NCBI GenBank assembly: GCA_041601945.1
Contig: JBFIHG010000010.1
Coordinates: forward strand, 1-64,000
Source of the DNA: JBFJKD01 sp041601945
GTDB lineage: Bacteria; Pseudomonadota; Gammaproteobacteria; Pseudomonadales; Porticoccaceae
Reading direction: 5' to 3'
DNA: 64,000 nucleotides
Both the position numbers and the translations under genes were made by a program. This document shows, one piece after another, positions 34,641 to 43,766 of this stretch. Below the pieces are notes generated by a model that did not search any database, had not been told where the DNA came from, and worked only from the letters and a program-made list of their open reading frames with translations. The number at the start of each line of letters is the position of its first letter. Position 1 is the first letter of the stretch.

Positions 34641-36386
34641 ATGGGGGTTAAACCGACGCCGACGGTTGCCGCGCTGGTCCGCAGCTGGCTGCCACTGCTA
34701 TCCGATGTGGGCAACCGCTCCCGCGGTGAAGTGGTGCAGGATATTCTGGCGGGCACTATCACCGCAATTTTACTGGTGCCTCAGGCCCTGGCCTATGGGC
34801 TACTGGCGGGTCTACCTCCGGAAGTGGGGCTTTATGCCAGCGTGATCCCGCCGATCATCTACGCTTTTACCGGTACCAGTCGCACCCTCGCGGTGGGGCC
34901 GGTGGCGGTAGCGGCGGTCATGGTCGCCGCCGCTTTGACCCCTTATTCGGGCGGCGATCCACAAAAATATTTGACCGGCGCCCTGATTTTATCGGCCCTG
35001 TGCGGCGGAATTTTGCTGGTCATGGGGCTGCTACGCCTGGGATGGCTTACGCATTTTATTAGCCACCCAGTATTGTCGGGTTTTACTACCGGTGCCGCGA
35101 TTTTTATCGTTGGTACACAGCTGGCACCGCTCACCGGTATTGCCGTACCCAGAGACGCGGGCTTCGTGGAAATTGTGAGCACCCTGATTGGCAGCATCAG
35201 TACTTTCAATGGGGCGACGGCTACGTTTGGTCTGGTTGCGGTACTGCTGCTGCTGTTAGCCCGTCGTCCCCTGGTGGTGGCATTGGGGAAATTGGGTATC
35301 AACTCCGGGTCGGCGGCGATTATTGGACGTACTGCGCCGCTGGTGGTGGTGGTACTGGCCATCGCGGCAGCGGTTATGCTGGGTGTAAAATCCCAGTGGC
35401 AGGTAGCGGTGGTGGGCAGTGTACCCCAGGGTTTGCCGGGACTGTCGCTGGGATTTCTGTCCGAGCCCGGTTGGCTGACTCTGTTGCCGTCTGCCGCGTT
35501 AATCGCCGTTATTGGCTACGTGGAAAGTATTTCAGTTGCCAAAGTACTGGCTTTTCGTCGCCAGCAAAAGATTAATCCCGATACTGAATTCAGAGCGCTG
35601 GGTTTTACCAATCTGGCTGCCGCGTGTGCCGGGGCCATGCCGGTGGCCGGAGGTTTCTCCCGTTCCATGGTTAACTACGATGCCGGCGCAAATACTCAGT
35701 TGGCGGCGATTGTAACGGCCTGTTGGGTCGGTTTGGCGACGTTTATGTTTACCGGCATGCTGGCAGATTTGCCCAAAGCTGTGCTGGCCGCAATTATCGT
35801 GGTTGCGGTGTGGCAATTAATTGATTTCAAAGGACTGCGAGACACCTGGCGCTACGATCGGAGCGACGGCCTTGGTCAGGCAGTGACCTTACTTGGGGTT
35901 CTGGCGCTGGGCATAGAACAGGGTCTGCTAATTGGCGTGGGGCTGGGCATGCTGCTGTTTCTGTATCGCACCAGTCGCCCCCATATAGCGGTGGTGGGGC
36001 GTATTGCCGGTACCGAGCACTTTCGAAATATTCTGCGCCATCAAGTTGAAACCTGGCCACATGTCCTGCTGGTGCGGGTGGATGAAAATATTTATTTCGC
36101 CAACACCCCGCGGGTGGAGTCCATGTTGCTGGATCTGGTCGTCGACCAGAAGCAATTAACCGATGTGGTGCTGGTGTTTTCCGGCGTCGCCTATGTGGAC
36201 GCCAGTGCTCTGGAAATGCTGGAGGAATTTGAACGCGCGTTGGCGAATCGGAATATTCGTCTGCATCTCGCCGAAGTTAAGGGGCCGGTACTCGATCGTT
36301 TAAAGAATACCGAGTTACTGGCGCGACTCAATGGCAGCCGCGTGCATTTGTCCACCCAGCGGGCGGTTGCGGCGATCGCGCCATAA
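34641..36386 (+). CDS. SulP-family anion transporter with STAS domain
   Basis: A 581-residue inner-membrane transporter. The N-terminal two thirds is hydrophobic with SulP signatures (ILLVPQALAYGLLAGLPPEVGLYAS, read in parts; GPVAVAAVM). From about residue 450 a soluble STAS domain follows, with VFSGVAYVDASALEMLEEF. It probably moves sulfate or bicarbonate/dicarboxylate; family members differ. AGGAG lies 7 nt before the ATG. No linked carbonic anhydrase or sulfate gene was found to narrow the substrate. Confidence 0.88.
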   Translation: MGVKPTPTVAALVRSWLPLLSDVGNRSRGEVVQDILAGTITAILLVPQALAYGLLAGLPPEVGLYASVIPPIIYAFTGTSRTLAVGPVAVAAVMVAAALTPYSGGDPQKYLTGALILSALCGGILLVMGLLRLGWLTHFISHPVLSGFTTGAAIFIVGTQLAPLTGIAVPRDAGFVEIVSTLIGSISTFNGATATFGLVAVLLLLLARRPLVVALGKLGINSGSAAIIGRTAPLVVVVLAIAAAVMLGVKSQWQVAVVGSVPQGLPGLSLGFLSEPGWLTLLPSAALIAVIGYVESISVAKVLAFRRQQKINPDTEFRALGFTNLAAACAGAMPVAGGFSRSMVNYDAGANTQLAAIVTACWVGLATFMFTGMLADLPKAVLAAIIVVAVWQLIDFKGLRDTWRYDRSDGLGQAVTLLGVLALGIEQGLLIGVGLGMLLFLYRTSRPHIAVVGRIAGTEHFRNILRHQVETWPHVLLVRVDENIYFANTPRVESMLLDLVVDQKQLTDVVLVFSGVAYVDASALEMLEEFERALANRNIRLHLAEVKGPVLDRLKNTELLARLNGSRVHLSTQRAVAAIAP

Positions 36387-36392
36387 AAATTG

Positions 36393-36428
36393 TCGGGCAA
36401 AAATCTTTGCGACACGAAGTTTGCCCGA
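36393..36428. other. Inverted repeat between convergent sulP and rep
   Basis: A perfect 9-bp inverted repeat (TCGGGCAAA ... TTTGCCCGA) with an 18-nt loop sits in the 54-bp convergent spacer. There is no T run on either side, so it is not a clear rho-independent terminator; it may act as a weak bidirectional stop or mRNA end stabiliser. Confidence 0.35.
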
Positions 36429-36440
36429 TAACGCGGGGGT

Positions 36441-38465
36441 TTAATCGAACAGATTCTTCAGGGCGGCCAACGACGCACGGCCTTTTTCCTTCCGTTCCTC
36501 TACCGACAGCACTTCGCCAAAACCTTCCCGCACCATATCTTCTGCCGGTAGCTCGTCGAGAAAACGGCTCGGCGTTGTTTCGACGATCTCTCCGAAGTGG
36601 CGACGCTTTGCTGCCAGGGTTATGGTGAGTGTGGTGCGGGCGCGAGTGATACCAACGTAAGCGAGGCGCCTTTCTTCTTCGACGTCGCCACTGTCGATGC
36701 TATTGCGGTGTGGCAACAAATTTTCTTCCATACCGATCAGGAATACGTGGTGAAACTCCAGGCCCTTGGCAGCGTGCAGGGTCATCAGCTGGACTTTGTC
36801 GTCTGCGGATTCTTCACTGTGTCGATCCAGCAGGTCGCGCAGCACCAGTTTGCCGATGGCGCTCTCAATACCGTGTTGCGTATCGCCATCATGCAGCGCG
36901 TCGCCGTCTCGCAACGTGGTGCCCAGTTGCTCAATCAACAGGCGCACATTCTTCATGCGGTTTTCCGCGACGGCCGCGCTGGTGGCATTTTGATGTAGCC
37001 AGGCTTCGTAGCCGATATCGTCCAGCATTTCATGCAGCGCACTGACGGAATCCGTTTGATAGCAATTGCGAACGACCTTGTTAAACCAGCTTTTAAACTG
37101 CCTGAGTCGTTGCAGGTTGGCGGCAGGGACATCGCTTTCCAGGCCGAGTTCGTCAATTGCGGCGAGCAGGGAAATATGGCGGCGGGTCGCGTATTCCCCC
37201 AGCTTTTCCAGCGTGGTATGGCCGATCTGGCGGCGCGGGGTATTGATAATACGCAGGAAAGCATTATCGTCAGCGGGGTTAACCAGCAGGCGCAAATAAG
37301 CCATTGTGTCCTTGATTTCGGCACGGGAAAAAAACGATGTGCCACCGCTGATGGCGTAGGGGATACCCTGACTCTGCAGTTTCATTTCGAGCAGTTTGGC
37401 CTGGTGATTACCGCGATATAACACTGCGAAGTCACGAAAATGGCAGCTGCGACGCAGTCGCTGTTCGATAATGTCGTTGACGACCCGTTCCATTTCCGTA
37501 TCTTCATTCTGGCAACGTACCAGCCGAATCGGTTCCCCTTCACCCAGATCGCTCCACAGAGACTTGCTGATGACATGTTCGTTGTTGGCAATAAGCTGAT
37601 TCGCGACCCGCAAAATTCTTTCGGTGGAACGGTAATTTTGCTCCAGTTTAATCACATCAATATCGGAAAAATCCCGCTGTAATTGCGCAAGGTTTTCCGG
37701 GCGCGCTCCTCGCCAGGCGTAAATCGATTGATCGTCGTCGCCAACCACGGTAAAACGTTGATGGCTTCCGGTCAGCAGTTTGACCAATTCGTACTGCGCG
37801 AGATTGGTGTCCTGGTATTCGTCCACCAGCAAATAACGAACTCGCTGTTGCCAGCTAAATAGCAGTTCAGCATTATTGCGCAGTAGCAGTACCGGAATCA
37901 GTATTAAGTCGTCGAAGTCCACGGCGTTGTAAGCTTTTAGCGCGCGCCGGTAATGGGCATAGACAACAGCGATAGTTTGCTGTTCTTTGTCTTCGGCAAG
38001 GGATAACGCTTGTTCGGGGTCGAGGAGTGCATTTTTCCACTGGGAGATTTGTTGTTGCACCAGATTCACGTAGTCCGCATCGAAATCCGATTCGCGCAAC
38101 ATCAGTTCCTGAAGCACGCTACGGGCATCGTCTGCGTCAAATATGGAGAAGCCTGATTTAAAGCCCAGATGTTTAATTTCCCGCCGTAAAATAGTCAGGC
38201 CGAGTAAATGAAATGTCGATACAGTCAGGCCCCGGGCGGCGGGGCCGCTGAGCAGTCGGGCGACCCGCGCTTTCATTTCCCGAGCCGCTTTGTTGGTGAA
38301 GGTCACCGCAACGACATGTTTGGCGGGAATACCGCACTCTGTCACCAGGTAGGCAATTTTGCGCGCGATGACACTGGTTTTACCACTACCGGCACCAGCT
38401 AGTACCAGCAATGGGCCGTCGCCGTGGCGAATGGCGCGTTGTTGTTCGGGGTTGGGACGGATCAC
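36441..38465 (-). CDS. rep: ATP-dependent DNA helicase Rep
   Basis: A 674-residue superfamily 1 3'-5' helicase aiding replication fork progress. It has Walker A AGAGSGKT, motif Ia VTFTNKAAREM, motif II DEYQDTN, motif III GDDDQSIYAWRGA, and LMTLHAAKGLEF and RLAYVGITRAR near the C-terminus. Length and local sequence match E. coli Rep (673) rather than UvrD. It begins with GTG (38465). It faces the SulP gene tail-to-tail and is divergent from the thioesterase gene. Confidence 0.94.
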   Translation of the reverse strand: MIRPNPEQQRAIRHGDGPLLVLAGAGSGKTSVIARKIAYLVTECGIPAKHVVAVTFTNKAAREMKARVARLLSGPAARGLTVSTFHLLGLTILRREIKHLGFKSGFSIFDADDARSVLQELMLRESDFDADYVNLVQQQISQWKNALLDPEQALSLAEDKEQQTIAVVYAHYRRALKAYNAVDFDDLILIPVLLLRNNAELLFSWQQRVRYLLVDEYQDTNLAQYELVKLLTGSHQRFTVVGDDDQSIYAWRGARPENLAQLQRDFSDIDVIKLEQNYRSTERILRVANQLIANNEHVISKSLWSDLGEGEPIRLVRCQNEDTEMERVVNDIIEQRLRRSCHFRDFAVLYRGNHQAKLLEMKLQSQGIPYAISGGTSFFSRAEIKDTMAYLRLLVNPADDNAFLRIINTPRRQIGHTTLEKLGEYATRRHISLLAAIDELGLESDVPAANLQRLRQFKSWFNKVVRNCYQTDSVSALHEMLDDIGYEAWLHQNATSAAVAENRMKNVRLLIEQLGTTLRDGDALHDGDTQHGIESAIGKLVLRDLLDRHSEESADDKVQLMTLHAAKGLEFHHVFLIGMEENLLPHRNSIDSGDVEEERRLAYVGITRARTTLTITLAAKRRHFGEIVETTPSRFLDELPAEDMVREGFGEVLSVEERKEKGRASLAALKNLFD

Positions 38466-38720
38466 GGCAGGCTGTCATTTTTTCGAGGCGCGATTGTAGC
38501 AGGGTTGTAACGCTGGGCGAGGTATTTTCAGCGCGCGGACTGTAACTGCCAGCATCATCGGGCGAGCCCTGCTGGCGGCGGGTACGCTGGCATCAATTGA
38601 AACCCATGTGTATGCTTGGACTTTATGTGCCGGTGACCGCCTGGCGGCGGCGCGCGGTTTTGAAGACGGCTAACGCAACAGGCAATAGATAGCTCAAGCG
38701 CGGCAATACAGGACTTTTTT

Positions 38721-39143
38721 ATGAATCAATCGACAACACCGGCGGCACGCGGTGCGGCAACTGACGACTTGTCCCGCAATGGTTATGATCGGGTAGCCCC
38801 CAATCTCAATATTACTTTTACGAAAGTGTCACCGGACGTCTGTGTGGCGACGCTGAATGTGAGCGAAGAAATGCTCAACGGTCACGATGTGTGCCACGGG
38901 GGCTACATTTTTATGCTGGCGGATACGGTATTTGGCCGTGCCTGCAACAGTGGCAGTCGGGCCGCAATGGGCGTGCATTGCCATATCGATTATTTGCGCC
39001 CGGTCATGCCAGGCGAGGTCCTGACTGCCATCGCCACTCTGCGTCACGAGGGTAAAAGTTTTAGTCTCTATCAAGTGACAGTCAGCAATAAGGCGGGTGC
39101 CGAAGTAGCGCACTTTCAGGGTCGCTCACAGGTGGTGGGGTGA
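38721..39143 (+). CDS. PaaI-like hotdog thioesterase
   Basis: A 140-residue hotdog-fold thioesterase. The catalytic-site segment GHDVCHGGYIFMLADTVFG is the PaaI pattern (HGG with a following acidic helix). It probably hydrolyses an acyl-CoA, perhaps aromatic or a stalled intermediate. It lies just upstream of aacS on the same strand (39 bp). The ribosome site is poor. Substrate unknown. Confidence 0.82.
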   Translation: MNQSTTPAARGAATDDLSRNGYDRVAPNLNITFTKVSPDVCVATLNVSEEMLNGHDVCHGGYIFMLADTVFGRACNSGSRAAMGVHCHIDYLRPVMPGEVLTAIATLRHEGKSFSLYQVTVSNKAGAEVAHFQGRSQVVG

Positions 39144-39182
39144 GCGCGTAGGCCGTTAAGAAATCAGCGCTGAGTGCTCGCC

Positions 39183-41153
39183 ATGAAACAGCTGTGGCAA
39201 CCGTCCCCAGCTTTCCAGCAACAATCCAACATGGCCACCTATATGGCGTGGCTAGCCCGTGAGCGGGGCGTTGTGCTGGCAGATTACGACGCCCTGTATC
39301 GCTGGTCGGTGGCGCATCTCGAAGATTTCTGGCAAAGCATCTGGGATTACTATCAGGTGCATTCCGCTACGCCCTGTAGTCGGGTACTCGCTAACCCGGA
39401 GATGCCAGGCGCCCGATGGTTTGAGGGTGCCACGCTTAATTTTGCCGAACATATTTTTCGCGCGCGCAGTGACGATCGTCCCGCGTTATTGGCCGAATCT
39501 GAATCTGGCGAGCTGTGCTCCGTAAGCTGGGCGCAGCTGGAAGAGCAGGTTGCCAGGCTGGTGCATTATCTGCGCGCACTGGGGGTTACCCGCGGCGATC
39601 GGGTGGTAGCCTATCTGCCCAATATTCCTCAGGCAGTCGTAGCTTTTCTGGCGGCCAACGCCATCGGCGCGGTGTGGGCCAGTTGTTCCCCGGATTTTGG
39701 CACTCCCAGTGTTATCGATCGCTTTCAGCAAATTTCTCCTAAAGTGCTGTTTGCGGTGGATGGTTATCGCTATAACGGCAAGTCTGTGGATCGTCTTGAA
39801 TCGCTGGGGCAGATAGCCGTCGCACTACCGAGCGTGGAGCATATTGTGTTGTGCGATATGCTGGGCACGGCTGATCAATGCGATGTCCCTCGGGTTGATT
39901 TGTGGGAACAGGCATTGGCTAATACTGCCACGGATATTCACTTTGAGCGCGTGCCTTTCGCGCATCCCATCTGGACGCTGTATTCCTCCGGCACTACCGG
40001 CGTACCCAAGGCGATAACCCATAGCCATGGTGGTATTTTGCTGGAACAGTACAAACATCTGGGGTTGCACAGTAACCTGAAACCCGGCGACCGGTTTTTC
40101 TGGTTTTCCACCACCGGTTGGGTAATGTGGAACATCGGTGTGGCTGCGCTGTTAACCGGCGCGGTGCTGGTACTCTACGACGGTAATCCTGCTTATCCGG
40201 ATAGCGGCCGGTTGTGGTCGTTGGCCGAGCGCGCCCAGGTTAATTTGTTTGGTGGCGGTGCGGCGTACTATATCAGTTGCATGAAAGCGGGCCTGGAGCC
40301 CGGCGCAAATTATGACCTGAGCGCATTGCAAACTATTGGGTCTACCGGGTCGCCGCTGCCGGAGGAAGGTTTCGAGTGGATATACCGGGCGATCAAGGCG
40401 GATTTGTGGTTGATTTCAATGAGTGGTGGTACAGATATCGCGTCGGCATTCGTCGGCGGTGCGCCGCTGTTGCCGGTATACCGCGGCGAAATTCAATGCC
40501 GTATGCTCGGCGTGGATGTGCGCGCGGTCGATGCACAGGGGCAGGCATTGATCGACCAGGTTGGCGAAATGGTGATTACCCAACCGATGCCGTCCATGCC
40601 CGTTTATTTCTGGAATGACGACGGCGATAAACGCTATCGGGAAAGCTATTTCGAGGAGTATCCGGGCTGGTGGCGCCACGGGGACTGGATGCGGTTATCT
40701 GCGCAGGGCACCGTGCAGATCACCGGCCGCTCGGATTCGACCCTCAACCGTGGCGGCATCCGCATTGGCACCAGTGAGGTATATCGCGGTGCCGAAGGCG
40801 TGGCAGGGGTTGTGGATAGTCTGGTGGTCAGTATTGAGCGTCCCGACGGCGGCGCCTATATGCCCATGTTTGTGCAATTACAGCCTGGGATGTCGCTTAG
40901 CGATGACCTGGTGCAACAGATTCGCAAAGCTTTGCGCGATAATTTTTCACCGCGCCATGTTCCCGACGAGATATTTCAGGTGGAGGAAATACCGTACACC
41001 ATGACCGGCAAAAAACTGGAAGTGCCGGTGAAAAAAATTCTGATGGGTGGCAATATCGAAAAAGCTGTAAACCGCGATGCTATGAAAAACCCACACAGTA
41101 TTGAGTTCTTTATAACATTCGCTCAACGCGTCGCAGGGATATCCAAACTATGA
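39183..41153 (+). CDS. aacS: Acetoacetate-CoA ligase (acetoacetyl-CoA synthetase)
   Basis: A 656-residue ANL-superfamily ligase converting acetoacetate, ATP and CoA to acetoacetyl-CoA. It has the N-terminal cap typical of acetyl/acetoacetyl-CoA synthetases (YYQVHS, WFEGATLNFAEH), phosphate loop YSSGTTGVPKAI and SMSGGTDIASAF, the acidic GDWMRL, then GRSDSTLNRGGIRIGTSE. The C-terminal lysine lies in TMTGKKLEVPVKK. It sits beside the leucine catabolic operon, whose pathway ends in acetoacetate, so it recovers that product. GTG at 39174 is an alternative start. Confidence 0.92.
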   Translation: MKQLWQPSPAFQQQSNMATYMAWLARERGVVLADYDALYRWSVAHLEDFWQSIWDYYQVHSATPCSRVLANPEMPGARWFEGATLNFAEHIFRARSDDRPALLAESESGELCSVSWAQLEEQVARLVHYLRALGVTRGDRVVAYLPNIPQAVVAFLAANAIGAVWASCSPDFGTPSVIDRFQQISPKVLFAVDGYRYNGKSVDRLESLGQIAVALPSVEHIVLCDMLGTADQCDVPRVDLWEQALANTATDIHFERVPFAHPIWTLYSSGTTGVPKAITHSHGGILLEQYKHLGLHSNLKPGDRFFWFSTTGWVMWNIGVAALLTGAVLVLYDGNPAYPDSGRLWSLAERAQVNLFGGGAAYYISCMKAGLEPGANYDLSALQTIGSTGSPLPEEGFEWIYRAIKADLWLISMSGGTDIASAFVGGAPLLPVYRGEIQCRMLGVDVRAVDAQGQALIDQVGEMVITQPMPSMPVYFWNDDGDKRYRESYFEEYPGWWRHGDWMRLSAQGTVQITGRSDSTLNRGGIRIGTSEVYRGAEGVAGVVDSLVVSIERPDGGAYMPMFVQLQPGMSLSDDLVQQIRKALRDNFSPRHVPDEIFQVEEIPYTMTGKKLEVPVKKILMGGNIEKAVNRDAMKNPHSIEFFITFAQRVAGISKL

Positions 41154-41560
41154 TCCAAACAATGAAAACAGCGCCAGATGGTTCGTCCCAAAATCAGACG
41201 GTCGCTGCGCTGCTTGTGCAACTCCAGCAGCACCCGGACACGGTTGAGTTCGCACAGGTGATGGATGTGGTGGCCGAACACTATGTGTATCGTCCCACCC
41301 GGTTCTGTAATGGGTCGGGAGAATTAATGGTTGTCAACGAAGCGGGAGCCAACGAGGGTTCCTGCCGACTGTTTGCGTTTGCGCAAAAGTTGGGTTTAAG
41401 TGAAATGCAAACCCTGGCGTGTTTTGGGCGCTACTATCGGGAGGATGTGCTGGGCAACCCCCATGGCAGTGAGCATGCCAATATTCGCGCATTTATGCGC
41501 AGTGGCTGGGCAGGTATCCAGTTTGACGGGTCACCACTGGCCGAACGCAGTCACCCCTGA
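41150..41560 (+). CDS. HopJ-family protein
   Basis: A 136-residue protein with the HopJ type III effector family core: YVYRPTRFCNG, NEGSCRLFAFA, FGRYYREDVLGNPHG and NIRAFMRSGWAGIQFDG. The family name comes from a Pseudomonas effector, but members are common in free-living marine bacteria without type III secretion; no secretion genes occur here. Its ATG overlaps the aacS stop by 4 bp, so it is coupled to aacS. Biochemical role unknown. Confidence 0.82.
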   Translation: MIQTMKTAPDGSSQNQTVAALLVQLQQHPDTVEFAQVMDVVAEHYVYRPTRFCNGSGELMVVNEAGANEGSCRLFAFAQKLGLSEMQTLACFGRYYREDVLGNPHGSEHANIRAFMRSGWAGIQFDGSPLAERSHP

Positions 41561-41652
41561 GGTTGCTGCGGATGACCGCCCACGCTATGCCGCTGCTGTC
41601 ATACCTGGCGCGCGGGTCGGGTTGAATTGGGACAGGGGCTGGTGGCGCGTTG

Positions 41653-43674
41653 TCAGGCGTCTTCGCTGGCTTCGAAACTCAGCATGGCGACACCACCGTC
41701 CACAAGATCTCCCGGTTTAAAGTAAAACTCTGTCACCATGCCGGTTTTTGGGGCGCGAATGGTGTGCTCCATTTTCATGGCTTCCATAATTAGCAGTGGG
41801 TCGCCCTTTGCCACCGTAGCACCAACCGCCGCTACCAACGACACTACGGTTCCGGTCATCGGTGCAGTCAGACCGCCAGCGGATTCAACATCGCTGCTAT
41901 CGCCACAGTCCACGGGCACTAATGAGAAAGGCAGTGCGCCTTTAGGCGTAAACAGGCTATGACCCTGGCCGTGCGCAACCACGGTTGCCCGCACCCGGTG
42001 GCCGTCCACGTTGGCCACCAGTGTGTGGCCATCCAGGGTGCCACTGACAATCGACCCGTGCGCGTCCGTATCAGTGACAATGGTATAGCGATTACTGCCG
42101 CTCGGATTGTGCTCGCTGGCCTGCACCTGATGTGCCATATCGGCAACCAGGAAATCAAATTTCTGGGTGCGTGGTTCGTTACAGCGCCAGCCGTTGGCGT
42201 TGTGCCACGGCGATGTGGGGTCAGTGCTTTTCTGTGCGAGCGTGGCGGCAGCCTGTTGTCGGTGCAAGATCACAAATAACGTGGCGAGGGCGACACCTTG
42301 CTGCATATCCTGACTCGCCGGGCGAAAAATCTCCTCCCGGTGTTTCTCGATAAAACCGGTGTCCAGATCGGCAGCTTTGAAAGCTGGATTAGTCGCGAGG
42401 TTGTACAGAAAATCTACGTTAGTGGTAACACCGCTGATGCGGTATTCGGTGAGCGCGCGCGCCAGTCGAGCCAGCGCGCGGTCGCGATTTTCGTCCCAGA
42501 CCACCAGTTTGGCGATCATGGGATCGTAGTAGGGGCTGACCTCGTCGCCCTGCAGCACCCCGGTGTCCACCCGCACGTGGGCGTCTTCACTGGGGGGCTG
42601 TAGAAAATCGAGTTTTCCGGTGGATGGCAAAAAGTCGTTGTTAGGATCTTCGGCATAGATACGCGCTTCGAAAGCGTGGCCGTTGATGGTCAGTTGCTCC
42701 TGGCGCAGGGGTAATGGTTGGCCAGCGGCGACACGCAACTGCCATTCCACCAGATCCTGCCCGGTAATCATTTCTGTGACCGGGTGCTCCACCTGCAGGC
42801 GGGTGTTCATTTCCATAAAATAAAACGAGTCGTCTTTGTCGAGTAAAAACTCCACCGTACCTGCGCCTTCGTAGGCAATGGTTCGAGCGGCCAGTAGCGC
42901 CGCGTCGCCCATCGCAGTACGTACAGTTTCGTTCAGACCGGGCGCCGGGGCTTCCTCGATAACTTTCTGGTGGCGCCGCTGCACGGAGCAATCCCGTTCA
43001 AACAGGTACACGCCGTTGCCGAAGCTGTCGCAGAACACCTGAATCTCCACATGGCGCGGTTGCGTCAGATATTTTTCCACCAGCATTTTGTCGTCACCAA
43101 AGCTGCTCATGGCCTCCCGCTTGGCGGCAGCCAGCCCCGCGTCAAATTCGGCGGCGCTCCACACCTGACGCATTCCCTTGCCACCGCCGCCAGCTGCGGC
43201 TTTGAGCAATACCGGGTAGCCCATCTGGTCGCTAATTTTCTTCAGAATGGCCGGATCCTGGTCATCGCCGTGATACCCGGGCACCAGCGGCACGCCGGCA
43301 GCTTCCATAATGGTTTTGGCGGCGGATTTCGATCCCATGGCTTCAATGGCAGCGACCGGTGGGCCGATAAACACAATATTGTTGCTTTTACAAAGTGCGC
43401 AAAACTGTGCGTTTTCGGAGAGAAAGCCATAGCCGGGATGAATGGCCTGGGCACCGGTTTTGATGGCGGCGGCAATAATTTTTTCGGCTACCAGATAAGA
43501 TTCGCGGGACGGCGCCGGCCCGATATGCACCGCTTCGTCGGCCATGGCGACATGCAGGGAATTCTTGTCCGCATCGGAATACACCGCAACTGTGCGGATA
43601 CCCAGCTTTTTAGCGGTGCGAATCACTCGGCACGCTATTTCACCACGATTGGCAATCAGAATTTTTTCAAACAT
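41653..43674 (-). CDS. liuD: Methylcrotonyl-CoA carboxylase biotin-containing alpha subunit
   Basis: A 673-residue biotin carboxylase / biotin carrier protein. The N-terminal ANRGEIACRVIRT, the glycine-rich ATP loop AAAGGGGKGMR, EMNTRLQVEHPVTE and the C-terminal biotin site MEAMKMEH (Lys634) are all intact. With LiuB, 92 bp upstream, it carboxylates 3-methylcrotonyl-CoA in leucine breakdown. GTG at 43695 would add seven residues. It is the last gene of the liuR-led operon and may also serve the orphan carboxyltransferase at 25193. Confidence 0.93.
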   Translation of the reverse strand: MFEKILIANRGEIACRVIRTAKKLGIRTVAVYSDADKNSLHVAMADEAVHIGPAPSRESYLVAEKIIAAAIKTGAQAIHPGYGFLSENAQFCALCKSNNIVFIGPPVAAIEAMGSKSAAKTIMEAAGVPLVPGYHGDDQDPAILKKISDQMGYPVLLKAAAGGGGKGMRQVWSAAEFDAGLAAAKREAMSSFGDDKMLVEKYLTQPRHVEIQVFCDSFGNGVYLFERDCSVQRRHQKVIEEAPAPGLNETVRTAMGDAALLAARTIAYEGAGTVEFLLDKDDSFYFMEMNTRLQVEHPVTEMITGQDLVEWQLRVAAGQPLPLRQEQLTINGHAFEARIYAEDPNNDFLPSTGKLDFLQPPSEDAHVRVDTGVLQGDEVSPYYDPMIAKLVVWDENRDRALARLARALTEYRISGVTTNVDFLYNLATNPAFKAADLDTGFIEKHREEIFRPASQDMQQGVALATLFVILHRQQAAATLAQKSTDPTSPWHNANGWRCNEPRTQKFDFLVADMAHQVQASEHNPSGSNRYTIVTDTDAHGSIVSGTLDGHTLVANVDGHRVRATVVAHGQGHSLFTPKGALPFSLVPVDCGDSSDVESAGGLTAPMTGTVVSLVAAVGATVAKGDPLLIMEAMKMEHTIRAPKTGMVTEFYFKPGDLVDGGVAMLSFEASEDA

Positions 43675-43766
43675 CTCGGTACCTGTTGGTCGCACCCAGT
43701 TAGTGACACTATGCCGTTGTTAGTCTGGTGTTTGGCGTATTCTTGAAACACCACCCGCAAGAGATA

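Noticed and set aside
42970..43746. Plus-strand frame of 258 codons opposite liuD
   Set aside because: Antisense to the conserved biotin carboxylase domain; no motif of its own.
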